Both the position numbers and the translations under genes were made by a program. 64,000 nucleotides of DNA from positions 1-64,000 of the forward strand of contig CARCZS010000011.1 of NCBI GenBank assembly GCA_948956705.1, given 5' to 3'. This document shows, in pieces, positions 40,953 through 50,331 of this stretch. Each line of letters begins with the position of its first letter. Position 1 is the first letter of the stretch. The DNA is from an uncultured Phocaeicola sp. (lineage in GTDB: Bacteria; Bacteroidota; Bacteroidia; Bacteroidales; Bacteroidaceae). The notes below the pieces were generated by a model. The model was not told where the DNA came from, searched no databases, and was given only the letters and a program-made list of their open reading frames with translations.

Positions 40953-41357
40953 TTATTTTAGCAACTGATTGATTTTCTGCTTTAATTCTTTCTTGAATGC
41001 CACTGTATTGTTTCGGGCATTTTGAAAGCCGAAGCGTGTCATATCGTTACGTTCTTCTTTGCCGTTCTTCCATTTATTAACATAAAGAGATGACCAGCTT
41101 ACACGATATTTCTCTGCCAGCTTTTCACCTTCAGGAGTTGAAATATCTATTTCCTTGAAACGAAGTTTGCCATTTTTGACCAATTCCGCCAAATCTGTAT
41201 CAACTACTTCTTTCGTGTGTTTCTCAATGGCTTTACAAGTCACACAACGTTGTTTCCCATGAAAATAAAGAACTTCCACATAGGTATCTGTCGCAACCTG
41301 AGCCATTCCCCAAATAGAAAACAAGCAAGCAATAGTAAGGAACAAAAAGCGTTTCAT
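40953..41357 (-). CDS. ArsF-like thioredoxin-fold protein
   Basis: A 134-residue exported protein: a signal peptide (MKRFLFLTIACLFSIWGMAQ), then a thioredoxin-like domain with redox motif RCVTCKAIEKHT and a C-terminal region (WSSLYVNKWKNGKEERNDMTRFGF). Proteins of this kind are annotated as ArsF subunits of nitroarsenical reduction systems. Pairing with the ArsG-like permease gene fits that. I chose the ATG at 41357 over a GTG one codon upstream. Confidence 0.7.
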   Translation of the reverse strand: MKRFLFLTIACLFSIWGMAQVATDTYVEVLYFHGKQRCVTCKAIEKHTKEVVDTDLAELVKNGKLRFKEIDISTPEGEKLAEKYRVSWSSLYVNKWKNGKEERNDMTRFGFQNARNNTVAFKKELKQKINQLLK

Positions 41358-41368
41358 CACAATCTGAT

Positions 41369-41599
41369 TTACTTGGTTAATACTTCTTTTACCTCTTTGG
41401 CTGAAAGTTTGCCTTTTGCCACTACTTTACCATCTACTACAAGAGCCGGAAGTGTCATTACATTGTATTCCATAATCTTCATCAAATCTTCCTCTTTGGT
41501 AACTACCGCCTCCAAAGACAATTCTTTTACTACTTGCTCAACTGTGGCATACAAGGCTTTGCAACCTGCGCAACCTGTTCCTAAGACTTTAATTTCCAT
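41369..41599 (-). CDS. small thioredoxin-like protein (redox-active disulfide protein 2 type)
   Basis: A 76-residue minimal thioredoxin fold with active site GTGCAGCKAL (CxxC at residues 10-13), the cis-proline in VMTLPALVVDGK and a short C-terminal helix. Such proteins sit beside arsR and permease genes and probably pass electrons to the arsenate reductase or ArsF/ArsG proteins. It follows arsR by 70 bases and precedes the ArsF-like gene by 11. Confidence 0.8.
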   Translation of the reverse strand: MEIKVLGTGCAGCKALYATVEQVVKELSLEAVVTKEEDLMKIMEYNVMTLPALVVDGKVVAKGKLSAKEVKEVLTK

Positions 41600-41669
41600 A
41601 ATCTATAAATTTATCACATTAAACGTAATTCGCAAAACAACGAACGTCAAGATTAAAAAAAGGGGACTA

Positions 41670-41996
41670 TCAGCAACACTCCCCCGATTTACAGATACAT
41701 TGCCCGAAAAACTCCTTAAAGAGTTCACGAGCCAGCTGCCAATTCTCCCGGTTGATGCAATATTTCACTTTAGGCGTTTCCACCTCTCCTTGTATAAGTC
41801 CGGCATCTTTCAACTCTTTCAAATGTTGGGACACCGTTGCTTTAGCGATAGGGAGCTCTTCGTGAATATCCCCAAAATAACACGCTTTCTGCTTTGCCAA
41901 AAAGTGCATAATGGCAATCCGGGCAGGATGTCCCAATGCTTTGGCAAATCTTGCCAACTGCTCTTGCGTAACTGTATAGTCTTTCTTTTCTTCCAT
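41670..41996 (-). CDS. arsR: ArsR family metalloregulator
   Basis: A 108-residue winged-HTH repressor. The DNA-binding part reads RFAKALGHPARIAIMHFLAKQKACYFGDIHEELPIAKATVSQHLKELKDAGLI. Cysteines that could bind As(III) are C44-like (KQKACYFG) and the C-terminal cluster (GQCICKSGECC). The ATG at 41996 is chosen because it begins the fold and lies about 10 bases after the expected transcription start; an upstream ATG would run through the operator. It is first gene of the operon to 38770 and should derepress it when arsenite or organoarsenicals bind. Confidence 0.9.
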   Translation of the reverse strand: MEEKKDYTVTQEQLARFAKALGHPARIAIMHFLAKQKACYFGDIHEELPIAKATVSQHLKELKDAGLIQGEVETPKVKYCINRENWQLARELFKEFFGQCICKSGECC

Positions 41997-42005
41997 ATTT
42001 TGTAT

Positions 42006-42043
42006 ATCGTTCGCAAATATACGAACAATATTAAAAGAAACAA
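42006..42043 (-). promoter_or_regulatory. ars operon promoter and ArsR operator
   Basis: On the minus strand TTG (42041-42043), a 19-base spacer and TATATTTG (42014-42021) form a full promoter. The inverted repeat ATCGTTCG/CGAACAAT (42006-42013 and 42022-42029, one mismatch) is centred exactly on the -7 box, so bound ArsR would block RNA polymerase. Confidence 0.8.
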
Positions 42044-42076
42044 ATTCCATTATGCTTTTTCTCATTTTTTTCCCCT

Positions 42077-43441
42077 TTAATCACTTGGTGACAAAGCTCC
42101 GGTAGCCTTCAGATATTCCACATAACTCAAATAGAGTCGAAAATGAGTGTCCACTTGTGTACTATAGGCCTGTTGCCATAAAGTTTGAGCTTCAAGATAA
42201 TCTGATAAAGTTTCCAAGCCCACTTCATACTGCTTCTTGCTGACCCTCATGTTCTCTTCCGCTTGTTGAAGGGAACGGTCGGAAAGTTCACTTTCCAAAC
42301 GGGCCTCATCCAGATTGTTGACCGCCAAAGTCAGCTCCAACAGCATTTTCTCATTCATATCAGCCTGTTCCAAGCGAGTCTGTTCCAACTTAGCTTTGGC
42401 GGCACGCACTTTATTGATACGTTCGCCAAAGTGAAAAAGAGGGACACTGACATTCAGCAAGACAGAGAATCCTCCTTTATACAAGAATGTTTCATCATTC
42501 ACTTCCAAACCGTGAATATAATTATATGAGCCTTTAACGCCAACCTTAGGCAACAGTTCGCTACGGTTCAATTTCACTTGCTGTTTTGCCATGTCTACTT
42601 GTTTGTTCAAGATACCATATTCGGGACGAGCTGTAATGTCTGACACCTGCATCATCATATCCTCTTTTACCTCAGGATAGTCTCCCGAAACCTGTATATC
42701 GGCTATCAAAGGTTTTCCTATGAAATGACACAAATTCATTGTCGCCAGACGCAATGCATTCTCCGCTTTTCGCATATTGAGTTCGCTTTCATTCAATTTC
42801 ACCTGCACTTTCAACACATCATTTTGAGGCTTTAACCCATGACGGTATGCACTCCCCACATTCTTATGCAACTCGGTCAGCACGGCATGATACTTATCAG
42901 CCACTTTCTTCATTTCCCTTGCTTTAACCACTTGGGCATACGCCTTATCTGTATTTAAAATAACGGTAGTAGCGGTCAAGGTTTCGTTCATCTGTGCCAT
43001 CTCCTTACCCAATACAGACATTTTATAGGCTGCCGTAATCTTTCCTCCCATGTAGAGGGGTTGTTCAACTTCCACGCCACCCATATAGACAAGCCCGATT
43101 TTATACTTTAAATCAATTCCCGGGAAATAGGCAAAACCACCATTCGGCAGAAATTGGCCGGATGCATTGGGCATAAATACCGGCAGATTTCCTCCTGCTA
43201 TGCCATAATGTCCGTCGGCGCTGCTATATATACCGGTTCCACCCGCTGTAATATTCGGGAAAAAGTTTCCTTTATAACTTTTGACCATATATCGTGCACT
43301 TTCCGTCTGCCGGGCAGAAGCTGCTATTTCTTTATTGTATCGAAGAGCCATCTCACGGCATTGCTCCAAACTCAATACTTCTTGAGAAAAAAGAGGCAAT
43401 GAGCAAATCAAAGCACCAATCAGAATAGATATCTTTTTCAT
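42077..43441 (-). CDS. TolC family outer-membrane efflux protein
   Basis: A 454-residue outer-membrane channel: signal peptide MKKISILIGALICSLPLFSQ, then the duplicated helical TolC pattern (LSLEQCREMALRYNKEIAASARQTESARYM; QVKLNESELNMRKAENALRLATMNL; LLELTLAVNNLDEARLE; YEVGLETLSDYLEAQ). It completes a tripartite pump with the RND and fusion proteins, whose gene it overlaps by 4 bases. It ends 81 bases before arsR; whether the pump handles arsenicals is unknown. Confidence 0.88.
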   Translation of the reverse strand: MKKISILIGALICSLPLFSQEVLSLEQCREMALRYNKEIAASARQTESARYMVKSYKGNFFPNITAGGTGIYSSADGHYGIAGGNLPVFMPNASGQFLPNGGFAYFPGIDLKYKIGLVYMGGVEVEQPLYMGGKITAAYKMSVLGKEMAQMNETLTATTVILNTDKAYAQVVKAREMKKVADKYHAVLTELHKNVGSAYRHGLKPQNDVLKVQVKLNESELNMRKAENALRLATMNLCHFIGKPLIADIQVSGDYPEVKEDMMMQVSDITARPEYGILNKQVDMAKQQVKLNRSELLPKVGVKGSYNYIHGLEVNDETFLYKGGFSVLLNVSVPLFHFGERINKVRAAKAKLEQTRLEQADMNEKMLLELTLAVNNLDEARLESELSDRSLQQAEENMRVSKKQYEVGLETLSDYLEAQTLWQQAYSTQVDTHFRLYLSYVEYLKATGALSPSD

Positions 43442-46400
43442 TTGTCTGTCTGTTTTATATGAAAAAATAATGCATAAAGAACAGGAATAAACAGTAATGT
43501 TATGAGTGTACCAAACAGTAATCCTCCCATGATGGCGGCTGCCAATGAACCAAACATAGCATCTGTCAGTAGAGGAATCATGCCCAGAATAGTAGTCAGA
43601 GAAGCCATCATCACTGGGCGCAAACGACTTTGCGAACTATCGATTAATGCTGTCATCGGTTCAACTCCCCGGCCTATCTGCAACGTTATTTCATCCATCA
43701 GTACAATACCATTTTTAATCAGCATACCTATCAATCCCAGCGTCCCTACTATCGCAACAAAGTTAAATGTCTTTCCGGTGAGTAGCATGACTGCTACCAC
43801 TCCCACAAAAACAAGAGGAATACAACAGAAAATAATAATCGGTTTACGATAATCCTTAAACAGCATAATCAAGATAGCAATCATCAGGATAACAGCTAAT
43901 GGAAAATTCTTAAACAAATATTTCATAGAATCCGTACTGGCTATCTTTTCTCCCTGCCAACACAATGTATAACCTTCGGGTAAAGGAATGTTCTCTATCT
44001 GCGAAGCAACGGCCAATCGTGCCTGTTCGGTTTCAAGTCCCGGAGCCGGAGAACACTGCACACGCTGACTTCTTTGTCCGTTATAGCGCGGCACCACAGG
44101 GTCCTCCCATCTGACGTCTACCCCTTTGCTGATTTGTTTCAATGGAGTGCTACCCATGATTCCTTCCACAAGTTCTTCTTTTGACAGTGTACCCGCTTTT
44201 AGTTTTACCATCATTTCTTCATTCAGCAGGCCATTGAGCGAAGGCAGGGAAGAGAACACCTGCGTATTACCCAAGTCTTCTATCGGGTCGCCTTCCTCAT
44301 TCAGACATTTCAGATAAATTGTATTGGCATGGATTCCCTCATAGAATGAACCGATAGGGATTCCACCGGTAGCAGTCAGCAGCGAAAGGCTGACATCATT
44401 ACGGCTCAGTCCTAAAGCGCGCGCAGCCGGCTGGTCGTATTCTATAGTCAGCACCGGGACTTGCGGTTCCCAGTCTGTTGTCACAAGACGTACCTCGGGG
44501 GTATTCTCCATAATATGGCGTGCACTGTCTGCCAAACGATGCAATACTGCCGGGTCAGGCCCCATAAACTGCGCCTCGATAGGGTATTTCTTGAACATCA
44601 GATTATAACGCTTCAAATTGACATAAGCATCAGGATATGCCCGTGACAGATAAGACTGAATCTCATCCATATTCTCCACCAGTTCTTCCGGTGAAGTAAA
44701 ATCCACAATCAATTCCCCATAAGACAAAGAAGGATTGGCGATACTCCGTACCAAATTATAACGTCCGGGAGTTCCGCCAACAGAAGTTGTAACATGGGTT
44801 ATTTCCTCCCTGCCCTTCAAATATGCCTCGATTTCCTGCAAATCACGGACAACTTGTGTAGAATTAGTTCCTTCGGGCAGTTTATACTCCATATAAAGCT
44901 GATTGTAGACCATATCAGGAAAGAATCCCTGTCTCATATAACCATAGCCCCAAAGCGACAATCCCAACAAACCGACCATGGCAAATACAAAACTCCAACG
45001 ATGAGCCAGGCCAAAGCGAAGGGCAGTCCTCAAATAAGCATAAACACGTCCTTTGTACACTCTGACATTCGCCTCCCCAGTCGTTTTCTCACTTTTCAGC
45101 CTCCGGTCCGCCATCAGGGGAACATGAATCAATGCCAATATCCAACTCAACAATAACGATACTGCCAATACAATGAAGAGGTCACGCGTATAGACTCCTG
45201 CCGTATCCGGTGACATATAAATAGGCAGAAAAGCAATGATGGCAATCAGAGTGGCCCCCAGCAATGGCATCACCGTTTGTTTCCCAATGGCTGTCATTGC
45301 CTCCATGCGGGACTTCCCAGACTTCAGGTCAACCAGAATACCGTCAATAATCACAATGGCATTATCCACCAACATCCCCATTGCCAGCACAAATGCCGCC
45401 AAAGACACACGCTGCATCGTGCCACCGGCAAACAGCAGGAACAAGAACGAGCCAAACACAGTTACTATCAGGCTTATTCCAATGATAACCCCACTTTTGA
45501 ATCCCATTGCCAACATCAGAATGAGCACAACTATAATTACAGACTCTATTAAGTTGATAACAAATGTACCTAACGAATCCCCCACACGTTCCGGCTGATA
45601 AAACACTTTATGACACTCCACTCCTGCCGGCAAACGATTCTCTTTCAAATGTTCCAATTTCTTTGCTACCGCATTTCCCACCTTAATGATGTCCGTACCG
45701 CTGGAGGCCGCCACCAGCAATCCCAGTGCCTGTTCGCCATCATAAAACAATTCATTGCGGGTGGGCTTCTCATAACTTTTTTCTATTCGTGCGATATCAC
45801 GCAGGCGCAACTGGTCATCATCATGCCCCTGAATCAGCATATTTCCAATATCGTCCACCGTTTTAAACTTATCATTGACCGTTACACGGATACGGTTATC
45901 TCCATTCTCATAGTATCCTGTATAGGTCGTTTTGTTCTGTCCGTTCAATGTGGCAAGCACTTCAGCAGGCTTCACTCCTAAATTTGCCATTCGATCCTGC
46001 AATAAAGAGATGTTGATACATTCCGGTCTTGTGCCGTAGAGCTCCACTCGGTCCACACCCTCCAAATCACTTACCTCCCTCTTGATAAGTTCTGCATAAT
46101 CAGATAGTTCCCTGCCCGTCAGTCCGTCTCCGGTCAGAGCATAGAACATCCCATATACATTGCCGAAATCATCTTTCACCATCGGTGTACTTGCTCCCGG
46201 AGGGAGCAAAGCACAAGCATCACTCACCTTACGCCGCAACATATCCCAACATTGCTCCACATCCTCATCCTTAACCGTGCTCAACAATTCTATCTGAATA
46301 ATAGACAAATCATTATAAGAATAACTCTCCACATTGTCTATATTGCCCATTGTACGAATCTTTTTTTCCAGCACATCCGTCACTTCCAATTCCACCTGAT

Positions 46401-46572
46401 GTGCCGATGCTCCCGGATAAGTAGTGACCACCATAGCCAGTTTCACTTTAACTTCCGGGTCTTCCAGCTTACTCATCTCATAGCAAGAATAAACGCCCCC
46501 CAAAAGAAGCACAGCCACCAGAAAGTAAACCAAGTTCCGATTCTGAAAAGCCCATTTACTAATATCCATCAC
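43438..46572 (-). CDS. RND family efflux transporter
   Basis: A 1044-residue inner-membrane pump of the AcrB/MdtB-like type. It has twelve helices with two large periplasmic loops: the first helix (LVYFLVAVLLLGGVYSCY), the conserved RND region ALVLAMGMLVDNAIVIIDGI with the proton-relay aspartate, the second-half helix GTLGLIGMLIKNGIVLMDEI, and SRLRPVMMASLTTILGMIPL. Aspartates of helix 4 suggest a proton-driven drug or solute exporter rather than a heavy-metal pump. Overlaps with its neighbours at both ends show an operon with the fusion protein and the TolC protein. Confidence 0.9.
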   Translation of the reverse strand: MMDISKWAFQNRNLVYFLVAVLLLGGVYSCYEMSKLEDPEVKVKLAMVVTTYPGASAHQVELEVTDVLEKKIRTMGNIDNVESYSYNDLSIIQIELLSTVKDEDVEQCWDMLRRKVSDACALLPPGASTPMVKDDFGNVYGMFYALTGDGLTGRELSDYAELIKREVSDLEGVDRVELYGTRPECINISLLQDRMANLGVKPAEVLATLNGQNKTTYTGYYENGDNRIRVTVNDKFKTVDDIGNMLIQGHDDDQLRLRDIARIEKSYEKPTRNELFYDGEQALGLLVAASSGTDIIKVGNAVAKKLEHLKENRLPAGVECHKVFYQPERVGDSLGTFVINLIESVIIVVLILMLAMGFKSGVIIGISLIVTVFGSFLFLLFAGGTMQRVSLAAFVLAMGMLVDNAIVIIDGILVDLKSGKSRMEAMTAIGKQTVMPLLGATLIAIIAFLPIYMSPDTAGVYTRDLFIVLAVSLLLSWILALIHVPLMADRRLKSEKTTGEANVRVYKGRVYAYLRTALRFGLAHRWSFVFAMVGLLGLSLWGYGYMRQGFFPDMVYNQLYMEYKLPEGTNSTQVVRDLQEIEAYLKGREEITHVTTSVGGTPGRYNLVRSIANPSLSYGELIVDFTSPEELVENMDEIQSYLSRAYPDAYVNLKRYNLMFKKYPIEAQFMGPDPAVLHRLADSARHIMENTPEVRLVTTDWEPQVPVLTIEYDQPAARALGLSRNDVSLSLLTATGGIPIGSFYEGIHANTIYLKCLNEEGDPIEDLGNTQVFSSLPSLNGLLNEEMMVKLKAGTLSKEELVEGIMGSTPLKQISKGVDVRWEDPVVPRYNGQRSQRVQCSPAPGLETEQARLAVASQIENIPLPEGYTLCWQGEKIASTDSMKYLFKNFPLAVILMIAILIMLFKDYRKPIIIFCCIPLVFVGVVAVMLLTGKTFNFVAIVGTLGLIGMLIKNGIVLMDEITLQIGRGVEPMTALIDSSQSRLRPVMMASLTTILGMIPLLTDAMFGSLAAAIMGGLLFGTLITLLFIPVLYALFFHIKQTDK

Positions 46573-47636
46573 AGCAGCCCTCCTACATTAGTTGATGTAA
46601 CTGGCGGTAAAGGTTTCACCGCTTCTCCGTCCTCTATGTGATGTGCCCCCGATGACACAACAAGTTCGCCCGGTTGCAATGCATCCGAAGTTATCACACT
46701 CCGTCCGTTGGTCAACAGCCTGAGTACAGTCACCTCACAGCTTCTTACCGTTCCTTTCGACGAATCATAAACAAACACCATTGCCTTTCCGTCTTTCCGC
46801 AAAACAGCCCCGCTCGATACAGACAAAGAACGAGTGTCACCTGCACTGCAGACAATAGTAACCATTGTATTCATTCCCGGAGAAGGAGAAGGACTGCCAT
46901 CCGGAACAATTCTCAGTCTCATGGAATACAACTGATTAGCGTTTGCCTTAGGGGTAATGCTGATACATTCCAAAGGATAAATCTCACCCGGATAAATATC
47001 AAATGTAGCATGATAACGGTTGAACTGTGTGCGGCGGATATACTCTGCTGCCGGAAGGTTTATTTCCACCTCCGGCGCACCCAGACTAATCATCGAGATA
47101 ACCGGCATCCCTGCCCCTACCGTTTCATGTTCATCAAACAAATGCTTTTGTACGAATCCGTCAAACGGAGCATAGAGACGCGTATATTCCAATTGGTCTT
47201 TGTGATGTTGATACTTAGCTGTTATCTGCTTCAGTCCATACACAGCCTTGTCATTGGCATTGGGTGTAGTGCCATTGTCCTTATAAAGGGCCATCACACG
47301 TTCAGCCTCAGCTTTGACCTGCTGATACTCGGCTTCAGTCGCTTCCAGTTGTATCCGATAATCAGTAGGGTCAAGCTGTGCCAACAACTGGCCTTTCCTC
47401 ACCCGGGCTCCGTCTTCCACACATATTTTGCCTATCGTTCCGCTTACCCTAAAAGATAAGCTGACATCCTGAGCAGCTTTCACTTTTCCCGGAAATTGCA
47501 AAGTAGTTTGCCCTTCAGCAGAAAGGATTGTATCTATCTTCACTGTCTGCACTCTTTGAGTCTCTTTGGTATTATGACTGCAAGAAGCCGACATGACCAT
47601 GAACGCACCTAATATAACAGGATAAAATAGTTTCAT
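46569..47636 (-). CDS. RND membrane fusion lipoprotein
   Basis: A 355-residue periplasmic adaptor. A lipoprotein signal ends in MSASC near residue 19. A barrel-sandwich (lipoyl-like) half-motif is VSGTIGKICVEDGARVRKGQLLAQLDPTDY, with a helical hairpin next and the second half YAPFDGFVQKHLFDEHETVGAGMPVISM. Beta-barrel and membrane-proximal domains follow. First gene of the efflux operon. A -7-like TAAATTTG (minus, 47662-47669) and an inverted TTACTT/AAGTAA lie upstream; no regulator gene adjoins. Confidence 0.88.
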   Translation of the reverse strand: MKLFYPVILGAFMVMSASCSHNTKETQRVQTVKIDTILSAEGQTTLQFPGKVKAAQDVSLSFRVSGTIGKICVEDGARVRKGQLLAQLDPTDYRIQLEATEAEYQQVKAEAERVMALYKDNGTTPNANDKAVYGLKQITAKYQHHKDQLEYTRLYAPFDGFVQKHLFDEHETVGAGMPVISMISLGAPEVEINLPAAEYIRRTQFNRYHATFDIYPGEIYPLECISITPKANANQLYSMRLRIVPDGSPSPSPGMNTMVTIVCSAGDTRSLSVSSGAVLRKDGKAMVFVYDSSKGTVRSCEVTVLRLLTNGRSVITSDALQPGELVVSSGAHHIEDGEAVKPLPPVTSTNVGGLL

Positions 47637-47818
47637 AGATTTAAGTTTTAGTGTTTTCCTGCAAATTTACCTTACTTAAATGAAGTAAAAAAGGTCTATA
47701 TGCTAAATTAACTGTTCTATTTGTCAACTTCCCCCATAAATCAGCACAAAACAAGAAGAAAGCCCTTTCGATTTGCCTGTTCTATTTCACGCTTTTAAGT
47801 ATAAATAATGCCGATATC

Positions 47819-47849
47819 TTGGTCATCTTTAGAATAATAGATACCTTTG
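47819..47849 (+). promoter_or_regulatory. promoter of phospholipase D family gene
   Basis: TTG at 47819-47821, a 20-base spacer and TACCTTTG at 47842-47849. The transcript should start near 47856, about 14 bases before the ATG at 47870. Confidence 0.78.
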
Positions 47850-47869
47850 CGACCTTAATTTCAAAAGCA

Positions 47870-49126
47870 ATGAAAATCAATATAGCCAGGCATACTTATC
47901 TAACAATTCTTTTCATACTATCCCTTTCCTGTTGCGGAACAGTCCGTGCGCAAGAGGCAAGCAGCGATTCTATTGTAATCAGTTACCTGAAAGAATCAGG
48001 TATTCCCATCACCCAAAACAATCAACTGAAACTATTAAAAAGCGGACGTACCAAATTTATCGACCTCTTTGAAGAAATAAGGAAAGCCAAACATCACATC
48101 CATCTGGAATACTTTAACTTCCGCAATGACTCAATTGCCAATGCTCTGTTCGACTTATTGGGCGAAAAGGCAAAAGAAGGAGTGGAAGTACGAGCCATGT
48201 TCGATGCTTTCGGCAACCTGTCAAACAACAAGCCCCTGAAGAAAAAGCATCTGAAAGCCATCCGCAAGAAGGGAATTGAGATTGTGAAGTTTGATCCTTT
48301 CAAGTTTCCGTACATCAATCACGCCCTTCATCGCGACCATCGCAAAATAGTAGTAATAGACGGCAAAGTAGGCTATACCGGAGGGATGAATATAGCCAAT
48401 TATTACATTAAAGGATTACCCGAAATAGGCGATTGGAGAGACATGCATGTCCGCATCGAAGGTGATGCCGTTAATAACCTTCAGGATATCTTCCTGACCA
48501 TGTGGAACAAAAGTACCAAACAGCATATCGGAGGGCCGGCATATTATCCTTTGCGCAACGATTCCATTGACACAAGTGGCAAGAGTGTGGCGATAGTCGA
48601 CCGGGTACCTCGGAAAACTCCCAAAATAATGCGCCGCATGTATGTCAAGTCGCTGGATGCCGCACAACATAAAGTGCAAATCGTGAATCCCTATTTCACC
48701 CCTACCCATAGCATAAAGAAAGCTATCAAGCGAGCTTTGAAACGTGGCGTAGAAGTGGAAATCATGATTCCGGGAAAATCAGATATTCCCTTTACCCCTG
48801 ATGCGGCATTCTATACCTCAAACAAGCTCAGAAAAAAAGGAGCCGAAATCTATATCTACAACGGAGGGTTCCACCATTCCAAAATCATGATGGTAGACAG
48901 TTTGTTCTGTACCGTAGGCAGCACCAATTTAAATAGTCGGAGTTTGCGTTACGACTACGAGGTAAATGCTTTTATCTTTGACAAAGGAACAACCCATGAA
49001 TTGAGCAACATGTTTGAAAACGACAAGAAAGACAGCACACTACTCACCAAAGAAGAATATAAAAAACGCTCCGGTTGGAAACGTTTTGTAGGCTGGTTTG
49101 CCAATCTGTTTACACCGTTCCTTTAA
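47870..49126 (+). CDS. phospholipase D family protein (cardiolipin synthase-like)
   Basis: A 418-residue exported enzyme: signal peptide with a cysteine pair (LSLSCCGTVRAQ), then two PLD catalytic motifs, HRDHRKIVVIDGKVGYTGGMN and FHHSKIMMVDSLFCTVGSTNLNSRS. The spacing fits phosphatidyltransferases such as cardiolipin synthase. The N-terminal membrane helices of Cls are absent, so a periplasmic or membrane-associated phospholipase or transphosphatidylase is possible. The ATG at 47870 follows a full promoter. Monocistronic; a palindrome follows. Confidence 0.82.
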   Translation: MKINIARHTYLTILFILSLSCCGTVRAQEASSDSIVISYLKESGIPITQNNQLKLLKSGRTKFIDLFEEIRKAKHHIHLEYFNFRNDSIANALFDLLGEKAKEGVEVRAMFDAFGNLSNNKPLKKKHLKAIRKKGIEIVKFDPFKFPYINHALHRDHRKIVVIDGKVGYTGGMNIANYYIKGLPEIGDWRDMHVRIEGDAVNNLQDIFLTMWNKSTKQHIGGPAYYPLRNDSIDTSGKSVAIVDRVPRKTPKIMRRMYVKSLDAAQHKVQIVNPYFTPTHSIKKAIKRALKRGVEVEIMIPGKSDIPFTPDAAFYTSNKLRKKGAEIYIYNGGFHHSKIMMVDSLFCTVGSTNLNSRSLRYDYEVNAFIFDKGTTHELSNMFENDKKDSTLLTKEEYKKRSGWKRFVGWFANLFTPFL

Positions 49127-49149
49127 GCAGACCATAGTTTCATTCAGTT

Positions 49150-49179
49150 TTATCAGGTTGAAACGTTTCAACCTGATAA
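49150..49179. terminator. perfect 30-bp palindrome
   Basis: TTATCAGGTTGAAAC joined directly to its complement. It lies just after the phospholipase D family gene and is followed by GGTTTTATTTA. Most likely the terminator. The rest of 49127-49368 shows only -7-like boxes before metF. Confidence 0.6.
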
Positions 49180-49368
49180 GGTTTTATTTACCCTCATGAA
49201 AACTGCAGTTCTGTGCCGATGATTTTTTCCCTACCACATGGTTTTCACATTATTATAAGGCAGAGATAAAATAAATCCCCTTTTCACCTCCTTAAACTAC
49301 AATATTTTTCTTATTTTTGCCCAAATATGTAATTTTGCCGGAGAAGGCACAAGAGACGAGATATAAGA

Positions 49369-50322
49369 ATGAGAGTAGTTGACTTAATAAAAAGTACCGA
49401 TAAAACGGCTTTTTCTTTTGAGATATTGCCCCCGCTGAAAGGGACAGGCATTGAAAAGCTTTATAAGACGGTGGATACTTTGCGTGAATTTGATCCTAAA
49501 TATATCAACATCACCACCCACCGCAGCGAATATGTATATAAAGACCTTGGAAATGGTCTCTACCAACGCGCACGGTTGCGTCGCCGTCCCGGAACGGTTG
49601 CGGTAGCCGCCGCACTACAAAATAAATACAATATCACAACTGTGCCGCATATCCTATGTAGCGGCTTTACCCGTGAGGATACGGAATATGTGCTGCTGGA
49701 CTTGCAGTTTTTGGGTATTACCGACCTGTTGGTATTGCGTGGTGACAAAGCCAAGCACGAGTCTGCATTCGTTCCCGAAGGAAACGGATACAGTCATGCG
49801 CTGGAACTGGAAGGGCAGATTAATGATTTCAACAAGGGAGTATTCGTCGATGGTTCTCCCATCAAAGTGACAGGAACACCGTTCAGCTACGGAGTGGCCT
49901 GTTACCCCGAGAAACACGAGGAATCGCCCAACATGGAGCAGGATATTTATTGGTTGAAGAAAAAAGTGGAAGCCGGTGCTGAATATGCCGTAACACAAAT
50001 GTTTTATGACAACCGTAAATACTTTGAGTTTGTGGAAAGAGTCCGTAAGGAAGGTATCAACATACCTATCATACCGGGAATCAAACCTTTCGGTAAGTTA
50101 TCTCAATTGAGTATGATACCGAAAACGTTCAAGATTGATCTTCCGCAAGAATTGGCCTCGGAAGCCGTGAAATGCGAGACTGATGAAGAAGCGCGTGCCC
50201 TTGGCGTGGAATGGTGTATCCACCAATGCCGCGAATTGATAGCACACGGTGTGCCGAGTATCCATTTTTATACGGTAAGCGCCGTAGAAAGTGTAAAAGA
50301 AGTAGCAAAAGTAATATATTAA
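49369..50322 (+). CDS. metF: methylenetetrahydrofolate reductase
   Basis: A 317-residue TIM-barrel flavoprotein that makes 5-methyltetrahydrofolate for methionine synthesis. It has the N-terminal FSFEILPPLKGTG with the catalytic glutamate, THRSEY in place of the usual second strand, VLRGDKAKH near 125, the FAD region and GAEYAVTQMFYDN near 200. The C-terminal part (IPIIPGIKP) is typical. A -7-like TAATTTTG lies at 49330-49337. Followed by holB after 9 bases. Confidence 0.92.
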   Translation: MRVVDLIKSTDKTAFSFEILPPLKGTGIEKLYKTVDTLREFDPKYINITTHRSEYVYKDLGNGLYQRARLRRRPGTVAVAAALQNKYNITTVPHILCSGFTREDTEYVLLDLQFLGITDLLVLRGDKAKHESAFVPEGNGYSHALELEGQINDFNKGVFVDGSPIKVTGTPFSYGVACYPEKHEESPNMEQDIYWLKKKVEAGAEYAVTQMFYDNRKYFEFVERVRKEGINIPIIPGIKPFGKLSQLSMIPKTFKIDLPQELASEAVKCETDEEARALGVEWCIHQCRELIAHGVPSIHFYTVSAVESVKEVAKVIY

Positions 50323-50331
50323 TATAGACAG

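Noticed and set aside
49127..49368. A riboswitch before metF.
   Set aside because: Apart from a 30-bp palindrome close to the upstream gene, no conserved riboswitch-like fold was visible.
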